Part shown: in pieces, positions 23,232-37,200 of the stretch
Numbering within the stretch: the first letter of the stretch is position 1
Layout: each line of letters begins with the position of its first letter
Source of the DNA: Rotaria sordida
Taxonomy: Eukaryota > Rotifera > Eurotatoria > Philodinida > Philodinidae
Assembly (NCBI GenBank): GCA_905250125.1
Contig: CAJNOL010000655.1
Location: forward strand, 2,348-66,347
Reading direction: 5' to 3'
Length of the DNA stretch: 64,000 bases
Notes under the pieces: generated by a model
The model's database searches: none
What the model was told of the DNA's origin: nothing
The model's input: only the letters and a program-made list of their open reading frames with translations
Made by a program: the position numbers and the translations under genes

Positions 23232-24900
23232 TAGAAAAGAACTAAAAGAAAGAACACAAAAGAAAAAAATAGATAATCGGATCCACTCGGTTTCGTTTTT
23301 TTTTTATTTAATAGTAATAGACACCAATCGATAGAAGAAATGAATATGATAGAAAAAAAAAACGAAAGAATAAATGATTAACTCTTCTCTTCTCACGTAT
23401 TCAATTTCAAATCAAAGGCAACAACGATAGATGAATTGGAGCACGAAGAAAAAAAAAAAAGAAGATCGATTTTTCTATGTATATATATATAAATGATAGA
23501 AGAATCTATAGTATAGTACTACTCAATTAAATATATGTGTATCGTCTTCGATTTCTTTCATTGATACTCATCATGTTCGAAGGAAATAGGATCGAGTTTT
23601 TAATCGCATTACAACAACAACATACACATTCAGCTATGATGATCAGCCCTATTTCCCTTTCTCTCTCTCTCTCTCTTTCTCTATGTCTCTCTTTCTCTTT
23701 CGATCGACTTGATGGATTAAGTGGCAGACTGTGAGAGTGTGTCTGTATGTGTATACGAACGATACTCCCTCTCTCTCTCTCTCTTTTTCTCCCAGCGGTA
23801 ACGTTGGTAGTTGTGCCGACAATAATTTTCTCCCTGCCTCTCTCACTCTCTGTCTTGATTTTTTTCCTTTTTTTCTTCGTTTATATGTTGTTATTGTTAT
23901 TTAGTATAAGAAAAAAAAGATGATTTGCTAGAAATCATTTTTTCTTCTGTCTCTCTTTCCCTCTCTTTCTGACGACAAATTTATAGTGAATGTGTTGAAC
24001 GATAGGCGACATTAATATATGATGACAAATGTGAACCAATCAGTATTGAGATAGCAAAAAAAAGAAAAGAGAAAAAGAAGAAAAAAATTTCCTTTTTTTT
24101 TTGTTCTTGTCATGGAACAAGTGGATCCATCGACTACGTATTATGGATATAATGGTAGTAACATCACCATCAATATTTCTTTCTTTTTCTTTCTGTCTTT
24201 TATTCCCCTTGATATCTATATGTATGCACCGATCATCATATATATACAATATATATACTATCGTCGTAGAAAGAAGATAATTGACAGTAAACAGCTGTGC
24301 TCTATGTATGTACACATAGATATATATAAAGAGCAGATTCTTGTCTATCATCATCAAGAGTCAGTGCTATAGTTAGTTCATGATGGCATCGTTTTCTGAA
24401 AAGAACAGTGCATACACACACACACATACACACATATACACATAAACATATAACAACGACATTCTCTCCCTCTCGCTTGCTCGTTTTTTTTCTCATACAC
24501 ACCGACCCACACATATCTGCACACATTTTGAAAAGAGGCATGACTCTTCTCAAATTTCAAAAAAGCAAATTTGCTTTCTTGTTCTATCCGCGACAGCTGT
24601 TGGACAAATGGCAAAATTAGAGATGCTTGTCGTTGTCATATATGTGCATTCTCATTCGATCAAGATGCGACAAGAACATTAAATATATACTATATCAAAT
24701 AAAAGAATGATGATAATGTGTGACACATGCCCGATTGGTGACAAGTTTTTCGTTTCTTTTCTTTTTTTTTTTTTTTTTTTTATAAAGAAATAAATAAATC
24801 TTTTATGATTGGTTGAAATTGAACTGAAAATATAAAATATTGGAAATTTTCATTTATTCAATTTATATAAATAAAATAAAATCAACTATAGAATTTATGA
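23232..24900. repeat. Upstream region of SIX gene, microsatellite-rich
   Basis: It contains (CT)n tracts near 23657-23700, 23766-23790 and 23945-23970, a (CA)n tract near 24413-24432, and a poly-T run near 24760-24781. All the small frames here are simple-sequence artefacts. Pyrimidine tracts of this kind are common near developmental promoters, but I can identify no specific site. Confidence 0.6.
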
Positions 24901-27900
24901 TTTGCTCTAGAGAAATACCGTTTAATGTTGACATTCAAAGATAAGTTTTGTATTTAATTGATATTTACAAAAATGATTTTAGTTCTACGATTGATACATG
25001 ACCTTTTTTTAAAGTTATATTATAATTTATTTGATATTTAATTAAAAAATAAAACAACAATTAACTATATTAACATATATTCTATGAAATATTTGAATAA
25101 ATAAAATATTCAGTACAAAAATATTTCAAAAATATTAACAAAACTCTCGATAGTTTTTCGATAATAGCTCGAAATTTTTGCAGATACGATGCAAAAAGTG
25201 GATATATGAAATTTTTATATATCATACATTTGAATTGTATATGTTGAAATGATGACTTGATTTTTGAGAATTAGCTTTTGAAAAATATTTTTAAATGAAA
25301 AAAAAGATCTTCAATGTAGGTGTCATGTTGATGTGTTAAATAGTTGTTTTGGCTATAAGATTTAAGGTTATGTGATGTTTCAATCATACAATAGCAATTC
25401 AATCTTCCTGTCACTGTTGTCTACATATAACTACTGAATAGAAGATGACAAGACAGATAACATAGATTACACAACTATGAACTTTATTTTGACGATTCAA
25501 TCTTCTATTTCTGGTAGCAGATTTAGTGGGAGGCGATTGCCCTTTCTTCTGAAAGTTTTCTATTTTTTCTTAGCAGAAAAAGCTTTCAAACATTTTTTTT
25601 TTACCATGATCGCCTCACTTTTTGATGCAGTACTCCGATTTACCAAAATCTGAGATCCATCACTATACATTTTCAACTATTGATGTATGATAATACTTTT
25701 TCAATTTGAATACTATATTTTTTATCAGTTGATTTTATTTGTAGTTTTTCTTTTTTAGTAACAAAAATTATAAAAATGACTAAAAAATTAAATTATGCTA
25801 ATAATTTCCAAATCACAAATGAACAAAAATAACAATCAATTAAACTCTCTATTTGAGACACACACAGGTATAACGGGGTGAAATAAAAAAGAATTTTTGC
25901 AAAACAAAATGAATACTAAAAAAAAATAATAACTTTTGCTCGATCACTGCCAACTAAATCCTTTTTCTGATGTCATTCAATTAACTAGAGTCACCATATC
26001 GTGAAACTTACATAACATCAAGCATTGTTAAATCAATTTGATCATTACGAACTGGTATGTGAACGGTCATTTAGAAAAAAGGAGGATTTTCGGAACATTT
26101 TTTTGAAGGATAGCTTTCTAAAAAGGAGGATATTACTTTTGCTGTAGAAACAGTATTTTCGTATTACAAATGCATTGAGGGATTTGAATGGAACGAAACA
26201 AGAACGTCATCTAGAGTTTCAAAGACTGATAGTTCTCAACAGAAGTCGATACAAAAGAGTTCTGCACATCGAGGACACATGCATCCTAATCATATAGTCA
26301 CATTGATAAGGACAAAATTCACTTTCGAAATGAACGATATTCACTTGTTACAACCCTTTTATTCGATAGATATACGGGTATAAAAATCAAGTTCATGTAA
26401 TGATCTTGAATTTTTTTTTACAGTTAATCCATCAAGAAATCTAGTCCAGCTTCGCGGTTTCCAAATAAATGTTTACTTTAGATTTTGAATACATGTAAAA
26501 AAAAAAAAGTATTTTTTTCATAATATCTGATGCAAACTTTTCAATCAGAAAGAGATGGCGTAAAATAATTAGTAATGCTTTGTTAAAAAATTAAACTACA
26601 ACTTCTTTCCAATTGTTACTCGAAACAAATGTAAAATAGAAAATTAAACTATGGTTTTATGAAAAGACGCAACTGCCTCGTATAAATAGTACTATCTCAT
26701 TAAAGCCGATTGATGCGTTTTATCAACAAAATGTTGAAATCTGTTAGATTATATAATAGGAAATCTGTCACAGAATTTTATGAAATGTCGAAGAAAATTT
26801 TACAAAAAGACTAGAAAATTTAAATAACATTTGAATTGTAGAAGCCATTTTTCGTGTTATCGAACGGAATATTGCAGAAACATGTACGTATATTTTTGTA
26901 AGCACGATTATTACTGCTATAAATATATATTAGAAATGTTTATGTTTGATACTATTCGTTCCTCACAATAAATGCTGTTATTTTCGGCTACTATTGATGG
27001 AACATCACTTCTCTCTCTATTAATCTCTTTCGTGAAATATTTCTTTGTCAATAACTATATCAAAGCATACCATAGTATCACATTCATCTATTGAAAGAAA
27101 TATTTGCTTAAGGCAAAGTACAATCATATGAAACACCATAATATACACAAGATTCTTATGTAATGAAAAGACGAGAATAAGATTTGCAAAAAAAAACATT
27201 TTCTAGTAAATTATTTTGCTTGCTCAAAGCACATTTCGTATTCTACCTGGAGTAGCAACCGTAGAGACAGACAGCTGTATCAGACAATTCGCAAAATTGT
27301 ACCAAAACCACCGTTCTAGCTGCTAAATTTCGTAGCAAAAAATGAAAAGGAGGAGCATTCACAATCCAGACATATATACATACATACATATGTAAATATA
27401 CGTAATCTTTTAAGTTTCTGCCAGTTATTGCGTGATGATAACACTTTGTATTATCGAAAATTTGAAATAAAGACTGATATTCATTAAAATTAAAGTATAT
27501 TTTTTGTTGTAGTACTATTATCAATCATTTCAAATATCGTCTGAATCGTAGCATCGTAAAAACGCTTTGTTTAAAATATTGAAAATACTCATTCACAAGC
27601 TTAATTGATAAAAAGAAGGAAAAAGAGGATTCCGATACCAAAAGGAGGAAAAGAAGGACATGTTTTAGGAAATAGGAGGAAAAGGAGGAGGTTTCACAGG
27701 CCAGATTATGAATCATAACGATTGAATCATCACTGGAAAAAAATGAAATTTTAAATAAAAAAAAATTTATGTGAAAGAAAACATATTTCTGAAATCTAAA
27801 CTCTGATCAATTTATATGCTTTGTAGTTTTAAATCAAACATATTTTTCATCTTGAGATTCAGTCATTTGTAAATGATTTATTCTCACTCGGTAGACTAAA

Positions 27901-28300
27901 TATATCTGCATTATGAGAATGACAATGTGTTAAGATCATAATTTTTATTTGTACAACCTAAAATTCTATTTTCACTTTGAAGATGTTCTATTTGATATGT
28001 TCTCGAGCACTATCATCTTTCTTGATTGAGCTGATCGTGTTGCAACTAAAATTTCGTACAAATTTTGAAAAATTAAAATAAAAATCTATTTAAAATATAA
28101 GATTTTCTAAACAATTAACTTTTCAAGTTTTGACAAAAGCAAAATCACCAATAATAACATGTTCTAAAACATATTGTCGATCTTTATAAACATGAATCTA
28201 TATCAAAATCTTTTATTTTAGTATGTTTTATATGATAAAATCTTTTACTTCTTGTAATGAGCTTTCGATAATTGTTTTTTTTTTAAATTTTTATTATGTT
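24901..28300. other. Intergenic, mostly unrecognised
   Basis: AT-rich. An imperfect palindrome occurs near 25520-25625 (GTGGGAGGCGAT against ATCGCCTCAC). A diverged IPFD-type repeat fragment is at about 26838-26881 on the minus strand, with a possibly related segment near 27075-27115. Purine-rich GGAGGAAAA-like repeats lie near 27600-27700. No supported gene. Confidence 0.4.
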
Positions 28301-28309
28301 TAATTAGTG

Positions 28310-28770
28310 CACTACCTTGTTGAATTAATGTAATTAGACTAGTTGAAGTGAAAAGAAATCGATTACAAAAAGAATCAATTCTTTTCTTTGATACTTATAG
28401 TGTTGATTCTACTTCGAGTTCTCCATCAAGAAATATAGAATAGATAAAAAAAATCAAAATGAAATAAAACTAGACCTAAATATTGTCGTTCAAATTCCTA
28501 AACTTTCATCGACATTTGATAAAATCATATCATTTAATCTTTATGAAACAAAAGGAAAAGATTTAAAAAAATTGTTGAGTCAGTAACGGATTTTGTTTTT
28601 AAAAGTAAATCAAGATCAAAATCATTGACACTGCAATTATTAATTCAGAAACGATTACTTGGGATCTAAACGGACTTCAGTGAACTTCATCACATTGTTA
28701 TAAGTACACAATATTAGATGGAACCGCTCATCTTCCAGATATGCTCTAGTGATGACTAGTAGAGTATGCT
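28310..28770 (+). pseudogene. Decayed gene fragment, family unknown
   Basis: Consecutive stretches read as plausible protein in shifting frames. The first is INVIRLVEVKRNRLQKESI followed by FFDTYSVDSTSSSPSRNI (about 28330-28440). Next, after a frame change, is NIVVQIPKLSSTFDKIISF then NLYETKGKDLKKLLSQ (about 28480-28585). The last is SETITWDLNGLQ, a TGA, then SSHCYKYTILDGTAHLPDML (about 28635-28750). Premature stops are TGA, TAA or TAG where Arg or Gln codons would fit. I do not recognise the protein. Confidence 0.35.
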
Positions 28771-31269
28771 GATAATATCTGCCAGCTACGCCTAACGATT
28801 ATTTATTTGCATAGATCATACCCAAGTACATGTAAACGCTTGTTGACTATCTAGAGTTCGCCCGAACTATATCTTTTTAGGTATATGTCGGGAACGTGTA
28901 GTACAATACATTAATAACATCAGTCAATCATATGTAATTGCTCTTCTTATGTAGAGTAGTCCAAAGTGTATGTGAATAGTGATGTAGGATTTCAAAATAC
29001 TTTGAAAATAGACAATGATAAGATCATGAAAAAAAACCTAGATAAATATAATTCAAACTAACTGCTTTTCTCTTTGTTCTTCTTGTAATCAAGTCTTCTA
29101 CTAGAGTTTTCACATGTCTCATGATAAACTAGTAATAATTTCATGTATTATGTTTGTTTTATCAATTAGGATCTGCCTGAAATCCATGTGAACAAGGAGT
29201 CGTAGCTTTAGAGGCGGTCGTGTTAGAATTAGATCTTTTTAGTCAGTTTTTAATAAATTTTTGATTCAATTTTTCTTGAATACCACATAATCCAAATCCT
29301 GAAAGAAAAGATTATATAGTCATGGAAAAGAATAGAAAGGGTTTATTGCATATCAATGTCTTTTCCTGATTATTAACATATTACAGTTAAATGAATTTCA
29401 TCTATGAATATGCGAATCATAACCTGTCGAATTCAGTTTTAATAAGAACTAAAACATCATATTAGTCGTATATGTATATGAATGCGCTATGTATCGTTGC
29501 CTATACCAATCAAATATTCGATTTATCTAATTTAGCATGGAACTAGCTATGGTTTTGAGTATTTATTTTTTTATTTTTCATAAGATATCGAAGGAAGATA
29601 TATGTAAGAGTAGTTCAAAATCTTAGATTAGTTTAGTCTCTGACTAGTCCTCTCATCAAGAGTCAATATCGATATATTAAACAATATAATTGAATTTTAT
29701 CACTATTTAGCATGATGCTATTTTCTAGCTTATCTATAGAACAATTGATCTATTGTTACAAGATCAAATAATGAATCTGTAAAGCGGTATAATCATAGAA
29801 AAAAAAATACAGAAAATTCATAAGAATAACATAATATCAAAGAAAAATGATATAGATTGTTTCTCTACAATGCAAGATAAATAGAACAGAATTTTATTTC
29901 AATCATTTTGTTTTTTTTTTTTAAGAAACACTAACCATTGTTGAGAAAGATTATTTTTGTTCAGTAGTCTACATTATATTTGCATGCAAGTAAATTCAAA
30001 AACAAAAAAGTAATTCAGCTCTTTAATTCTCAATAGAATTCATTTATTTTATGAATAACTAATTCTATTACTACTGCAGAAATTAGTAAGAATGATGATA
30101 AATATTATTAGCCAATAGTATATTTCAATTCTTGATTTATTCTTGTATAAGATTTGAAAATAAATTTATTCAAAAAGTATTTCTCTTAATTCGAATTTTT
30201 TTTTCTCTAAAACATGTTCTGTAAGAATACTTTTAAAAAAATCAAGCATTTCCAACAAGTAATTCTATTCTACATGAAAAATCTTGTACAACATCATAAA
30301 AATCATTCAAAATCCTTTTTCTAGCTTGTCACTATTGATATAGTCGATAGACTCTCGTAAAAGATACTGAACAAAGAAAAAAAGAGCCAAAACTTTTTTT
30401 ATCATCTAAACAGAATTTTTTATTTTCCTATAGACCAAATCTCGAACAATCTATAACATCGATAAAAAAGATTTTTTAAATAAAAAACCGAATAGGATCA
30501 TTCAAATATATTATTCAGTCAAAATGTTACTCAACATAAAATGATAGATGTGGATGGATGTTGTTGTGGGTAGTGATGAGCGAAATTAATGGTTTTTTAT
30601 TTCGGTCGAAAAAAATGATCTTGATCCCTCCAGGACTGAAGTCATTTGGCTCATATCTAGGTGTAGGTGTCAGTGTAGATGTGAGTCTTCTTTCAATCCG
30701 ACATCCATATCCTCAGTCTGTTTCTATTCTATTTCTTACAACCGATGCTTTTATGTTTAGATATTATTTATTTTTTCCATCCATTCGAATAAACGAAGAT
30801 GTTAATTGTATTAACATGATCGAATTTGAAAAACAAGAAAGGCAACATCATCGAATATTGTGTTTTATTTATTTCATCAATAACAAATCACACACACACG
30901 GACCAAAAAAAAAAGAATATTATTTATTTTAATTCTTTCTCTCTCTCTTGTATCGCTTTTCAAATAAATCTATAATTCAAGATGTGTCTATGTTATTAAA
31001 AAGCATATATTTCTTGTTTCATGAACAAATTGTTTTACTGATATGAGAACAAAAGTTTAATTGTGTCCAAGATAAGGATAAAACAAACAAAAAATAACTA
31101 TAGAAATAATGATCACTGTGTTCTAGAGAAGAAAGAATAAGAAAAAAAGAAAACAACAACAACAACATTAAAATTAGTTTAAATAAGATAATTAATGCGG
31201 AATGTATATTATATGTATTATGTGAACAGATTGAGTTAAGGAAGGAATGGTGAGAAGTTTGAACTAATT
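28771..31269. other. Intergenic, 3' of the Arf-GEF gene
   Basis: AT-rich, no supported gene. The frame at 30558-30932 has no recognisable domain and no splice context. The 3' UTR of the BIG-type gene probably covers some of 30950-31269. Confidence 0.45.
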
Positions 31270-34200
31270 TTAATCGCTGTTCACATTAAATACACGACCA
31301 ACACGAAGTAAAAATTCGCGTAATATATAACGTAATTCAGGTTTTAAATCAAATACAACTATTTCCGCTACAACTGAATATATATCACCTGAAAAATATT
31401 TGAACTAAAATACAAAACAAAAGTTTAATATGAAAAAAATTTGAAATAATTCTAATAAATTTTACTCGATCTTCATTAAGTTTGAGAAATTTTGTAAATA
31501 TTAACATGAGTACACTTGTCCATGCATCACGATGACTTTCAGATTGTAATTGTGCATAATATTCCAAAGTACTATGAGTCAATCTATTTAAGTAAAATAA
31601 ATTTATTTGAAAAATTTCATATGAAAACTTATAACAAACGATAAAATTCATCAGATTAAGATGATTCAAAGAGAAAATTACGACTTTTTTTTTTCGTCTT
31701 AGAAACAAAAGTTAGACAGTTTTTTGAATGTAAGTTTTCTTAAAAAGTTATTAGCTAATTTTTCGTTTCTATAGTCTAAATAAAATCGAAGGAGATTTGT
31801 AATTATAGATCTTTCTTTTTGAGATATGCATATTTCAGTGGCGGATCACGGATTTTCGGACAAGGGAGCGAGCATTGTTATAAAACGTGTTTTAGAATTC
31901 ATTAGAGATCGTATTGGCTCATTTTTGGACATTTTCTGCTAAGAAAAAAAATTTCGAAATCCACCAGTTTGTCTCTCAAAATAATGTTTTCGATTGCTCT
32001 TAAATCATCTTCAAAATCGACTTTCAAATTAAAACTCTACATAAGTTCTGTATGAGAGTAGCTCATTGTGAGACTATTAGATTTTTCTAGCATGTCCTAT
32101 TCTGAAATATAAATATAGGAACTAAGTTTGTTTTTTGTTTGCATAACAGTATCTAATAATTTTATAATGAACTGGCCTTATAGAGAACTTTATTTATATA
32201 AAGTTTTGACGATGATTCGAGAACGATCAGAAGAAAAAAAGATCTATGATTACAAATCCTTTGCGACTTTATTTAGTCTTAATAGGAACATATTGAATGA
32301 GATAAGTCCCATCTTCAAAGTAATTTATCACTTGGTGAAACATTCTCATTATTTTAACTATTATTAGTTCATAATTGTAAATATTCAATTTTATCTACAT
32401 TTAACAAAAAATTTATCGTTCAACTACATTCAAATCTAACTGGAAAGAAAATCAACAAAATTTCTAAACTATTCAACTTTTTTTTTTCTTCTTCTTCTAA
32501 AAAACTAATTCATACTTGACAATTCGTCTTTTAAGTATATCCATTGAATCATTTCTTTTCGGGTCAGTATATAATCGAAAAAGAATTCGAAATGCACATG
32601 CAATACTATGAGTTTCTTGTGTTAATAAATTTGGTTTTGCTTTTCCTCGATATCCTTTAACAAAAAACAAAAAAATTTATTAATTAATTAGAAAATTTTA
32701 ATTTTTCTTTTCTTTTTTTGTTTACCAGCTTTCCATAAAAGATTTCTTTGGTCATGATTTGAATTAAATGCTCGAGCAAACATATGTGATTCAATAAGAC
32801 AATCAATAAGTAAAAGTAATTGATCAAAATTCATATTAGTATACATTCCATGATCATCATGTGAATCATCCAAATGAGTAAAATATGCTAAATTTTGTTG
32901 ACCTGATGAAGCATTTGCTAATGCCTAAAATACGAAGAAGAAAAAACTTTTGTTTTAATAGGTAAATAAAAGAAAAATCGAGTTTTTTTTTTTAGAAATT
33001 AAATAAAAGAGCCAACACAATCGTACATGCATTTGAAACTACAAACAAAATAACCAATTTCCCCAAGACCTTTTTTATTATTATTATTACTCTGATTCTT
33101 AAATACCTTAGTTTGAAACCAAGTTAATTTCTAGATTAATATGTCAATTAGTTAATGATTTATTAAATGAAACAAAAAACAAAGTTTTCGTTTTCATTTA
33201 TTTTTTTATTAAACCTACCTGTGCAATAGCAATATTTTGTAAATCTTCTTTTTTACTCGTTGATGGATAAAAAACAATATTATCAATTGTTTGTATAAGT
33301 TCTAATTGTATAATACATTTAATTGTTAAAACTTGAAAAAGATGAAAATCTGATTGAGTTTCTAATTAGACAAAAAACAAAAAAATTTTGTTGCGTTGTT
33401 ATTTTATTTTACTTGATGGTCGTTCAATACTATTTGTACGTGATAGATGATTATTTGAAATTGATTCTTGTTGATCCGATGTACTACCATTTGCACTACC
33501 AGCTCGCACCATACGATTATGTTGACTTGATGCTGATTCAACAGCTGAATAATCAAATAAACTATCTGTATGATCGAGTAACTATTTTATATAGATTAAA
33601 AAAAAAACAAAAAGATATTATTCGATTTCGAAAATTAATAAGAATTATTTTTACAGGTGTTTCATTTAATGTAGCTATTCCATTGGATTCTACATCAGGT
33701 CGCCATGTCATTAGACTAAAATTAAAATTTAATTTTTTTTTTAATTAATTATGATTAAGAATATATATCGTTAGAGTCCGTTGGGTTAGCTCTGAATCCG
33801 ACGAGCTCTAATCCAGATTACTGAAATAAACTAATCTTTTAATTTGTGTTTAATCTTACGTTTCAGGTAATGTTGAACGAAATATTTCTAATATACAACC
33901 ACATGTTCTTTCCCATATATGTGATGTAAAACGTTGTCCACAAGTAATAACAAAATTTTCAAAACAATTTGTTCCCGATTTTGCTAAGATTTCATTATCT
34001 ATAAATATTAATTGAATTAATTATTTCTTCTTTTTTTTTTATAGATTTTGAAATTATTTAAGATACCTTGATTAACACACCATTTTAATTGACGATAAAG
34101 TTCACCAACAAGTTGTTCAGGTATTTCATCATAAAATTGTGTAAATACATCAACAATTGCATATAAAGCATGATTACATGTTGTTGTCATCCATTCAATT

Positions 34201-37200
34201 TTCTGTAAAAATGAAAATAAAAAAATTTCTTAAAAAAAATAATTTTTTCAAAAAATTATTTACTTCAATTTGTGTATCAGGTAATTTCATATTATCAAAA
34301 ATACGAAAAACAACTTTGAATAATTCTATCCACCAATTTTGCCTATAGGTTTCACCATAATTTTTCATTATTTCAAACATAACAGTCAATGCTCTAGAAA
34401 TAGAAAATTTCATATGAGACAAGATAATTCTCAATATGCATTTATTAACAAAATTTCGAGTAAAAGAAAAAAAAATCTTCGTTCTATTTTCTTGCCATTT
34501 AAAATTTTCCAGTGTAGCCATATGACATAGACTTTGAAAATTGAATACCTCGGTTTGTACACCTCCTTGATTACGCCACTAGTGCATGTTATAGGCAACA
34601 ACTTAGTTAGCCCACAAAGGCATTCATTCGACTCGAATATAATGTCCTTAACTTACAGTACACGATCTTCTATTGTTACTCTCAATTCTGCTTATCTTCA
34701 TTATGATATATTTCAGAAGTAATTTTTTCAAACTATATTAAATTAATAAATTAAGTTTTACCTTGTTCTAACATCAAGTTTACATCGATTAATAATACAT
34801 GATAATTCAAATAAAATTGGAAACCATCCTTTAACCCAAACTCGATCTTCTTCTGGTACATTAATTAAATCTTCTGCAGCATGATCACGAAAAACCTATT
34901 AATAAAATCATATTTAAAAAAAACAATTCTAATTGAAAAAATTAAAATAATTACTTGTGGTTTTTCTGCAACATATTTAGCACATTGTCGAATTAATCTT
35001 ATGGCTTCCATTGATGTATCAGGAAATGATATATTACATGCAAATTCTGATAAACATTTAACAGCATCTTGAAAACTATCAAGTACAGATGCAAATTGTC
35101 GATCAAATACAACAGCTTGAATAATAATAAAAAAAAAAAAATATATATATATTTCGACAAAAATAATTTGATTTCTATTCTTACTAATAATATGTGTACA
35201 TGTTTGAAATGCTAATTCAACAATTTGTGCATCGGTTTCAGCAGCAGCCATTTGAAAAACACTAAAAATATTTTTCCAACCAGATCGAATATTCTTTGCT
35301 TGAGAATCAACAAAATGTGTTACACAACGTACAACCATATCACGTATAGTTGATGAACTAATAAATCATTTTTTTTGAAATTTTTATTAAATTTTATTAA
35401 TTAAATAACATACGAATTTTTTTTCATAATAACTTCAAATGGTTTAAGAAATTCTTTTTGAAAACGAAAATTTGGAAATTCGCCTTTTTCAAGAAATTTC
35501 ATTGATAATTGTCTTAAAGAATCAACTGCAAAAAATGCAACATCTTGTAATGGACTACATGCAACCTAATATAGAAAATTTTTTATGATAAAAAAAAAAA
35601 AAAAAACAAGAATTCAATTCAAACTTTATTAAAATGTTCGCCAATAATTTCCCATATTCTTGACCATTGAAGACGAATACGACCCATATTATAATATGAT
35701 ATTTCAACTAATTTTAATAAACTAAACATTCGTGGTGAATTTGAATTTAATTCATCCATTGATACATGACATAAACTACGAACAAAAGCCACTAAAATAA
35801 TAAAATATATTAGATAAATTAATAATTGAAATATATATGTTTTTATTATTATTATTATTACCAATAGCATCACCATCAAGTCGAGCTGAACCAGAAAAAA
35901 TACGATCAACAGAAACAACTATATTTTGAGAACTTGTTTCATGTATTTGATCTTGTACTGTTTGCATACGTTTAGATAATTGACCTTTATTTAAAAGAAA
36001 AATTCGAATACAAAAATGATGAAAAAAAGTTTAATAACAAAGTTTTTTTCTTTTTCTATAATATTAAGCATCTAGCTCAAATTCAAATTAGCTTGTCGAG
36101 TTCTCCTATCTAATGCATTCTATACTAGATGAACTATGATGGCAAGATTTATAAAAAAAAAACTTAGACATAGTAGTTTTCAGGTCTGAAACGCTATTTT
36201 TTTTTTACAATGTCATTTTAAAGATCACAAAATGAGGAGTCACTGAATTTTTTATGACTGGCTCTTAAAGAGTATCACAAAAAATGCCTTATTTCGGTTT
36301 TTGTAATAGTTTTAACTTTTTAAGGAAAGGTCATAGAAAATGCGGTGATCTCTCATTTTGTGATCTTTGAAATGGCATTGTAAAAAAAATAGTTTCTGCC
36401 TTGGCAATCATAGTTCAGCTAGTACAGAATGTATCAGATAGAAAACTTCACTAACTATTAAAATACGCTGTTGTTAAAATTTTTTCCATTATCTTTTTTT
36501 TTGGTGAAAGATTTTGTCTAATTTACAAGACAAGCAAGAAATTAAGTCATTTTTAGTTTTATCTTTTAATAAATATGTTGAAAAACCTGGAATGAAGACC
36601 AATGAATTCTATGTTCTTTCCCAATTAACGTTTTTTTTTTGTTTCTTTACTAGTTGGCAGTGAGTCTTTGTATCAAACTATTTGAGAGTGCGTAGATGTA
36701 AATGTTTCTCTTATCCATACACACCATCAAATAAACTATTGAGTTTTTTGTGGATATTGCGACAAAACACCCTTAACTATTTAGATCTTTTTGTTTTTGT
36801 ATACTTTTTATAGTATAAATGTATTAGTAGGATTATACATTGCCAAAGATGGAACCAGTCTGGATTTTTGAGGATCGGTTCCATGCCTTACAACTAAACA
36901 ATTGATTGACTTGTTATCTTTTTTTCTTTCTCTTGATCGATTTTGTTAAAGTAAACATTTGGTATCAAAACATTTATTGGTTATTTTAATATCGAATAAT
37001 AAATAAAAGAAATGTTAGAATGTCACATATCCTATTTTATTATTAGATTTTGATATTAATATCAAAATTATACTGTTCTAACAATAGTTTTTTACTATCA
37101 ATTTGATAGTTATCTTAATATTAAAAAAAAAACAAATTTTTCTCAACTCAAATTTTGATATTAAAATTTTCAATATTGATTCTACCTTTTTCTGAATAAA

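Noticed and set aside
23537-24620. Several frames on both strands
   Set aside because: They are translations of (CT)n, (CA)n and AT-rich simple sequence upstream of the SIX gene.
30558-30932. 124-codon plus-strand frame
   Set aside because: It has no recognisable domain, no splice context and ends in low-complexity sequence; kept as intergenic.
34157-34722. Plus-strand frames across the Arf-GEF exons and introns
   Set aside because: They are antisense to well-supported exons and show no independent coding signal.
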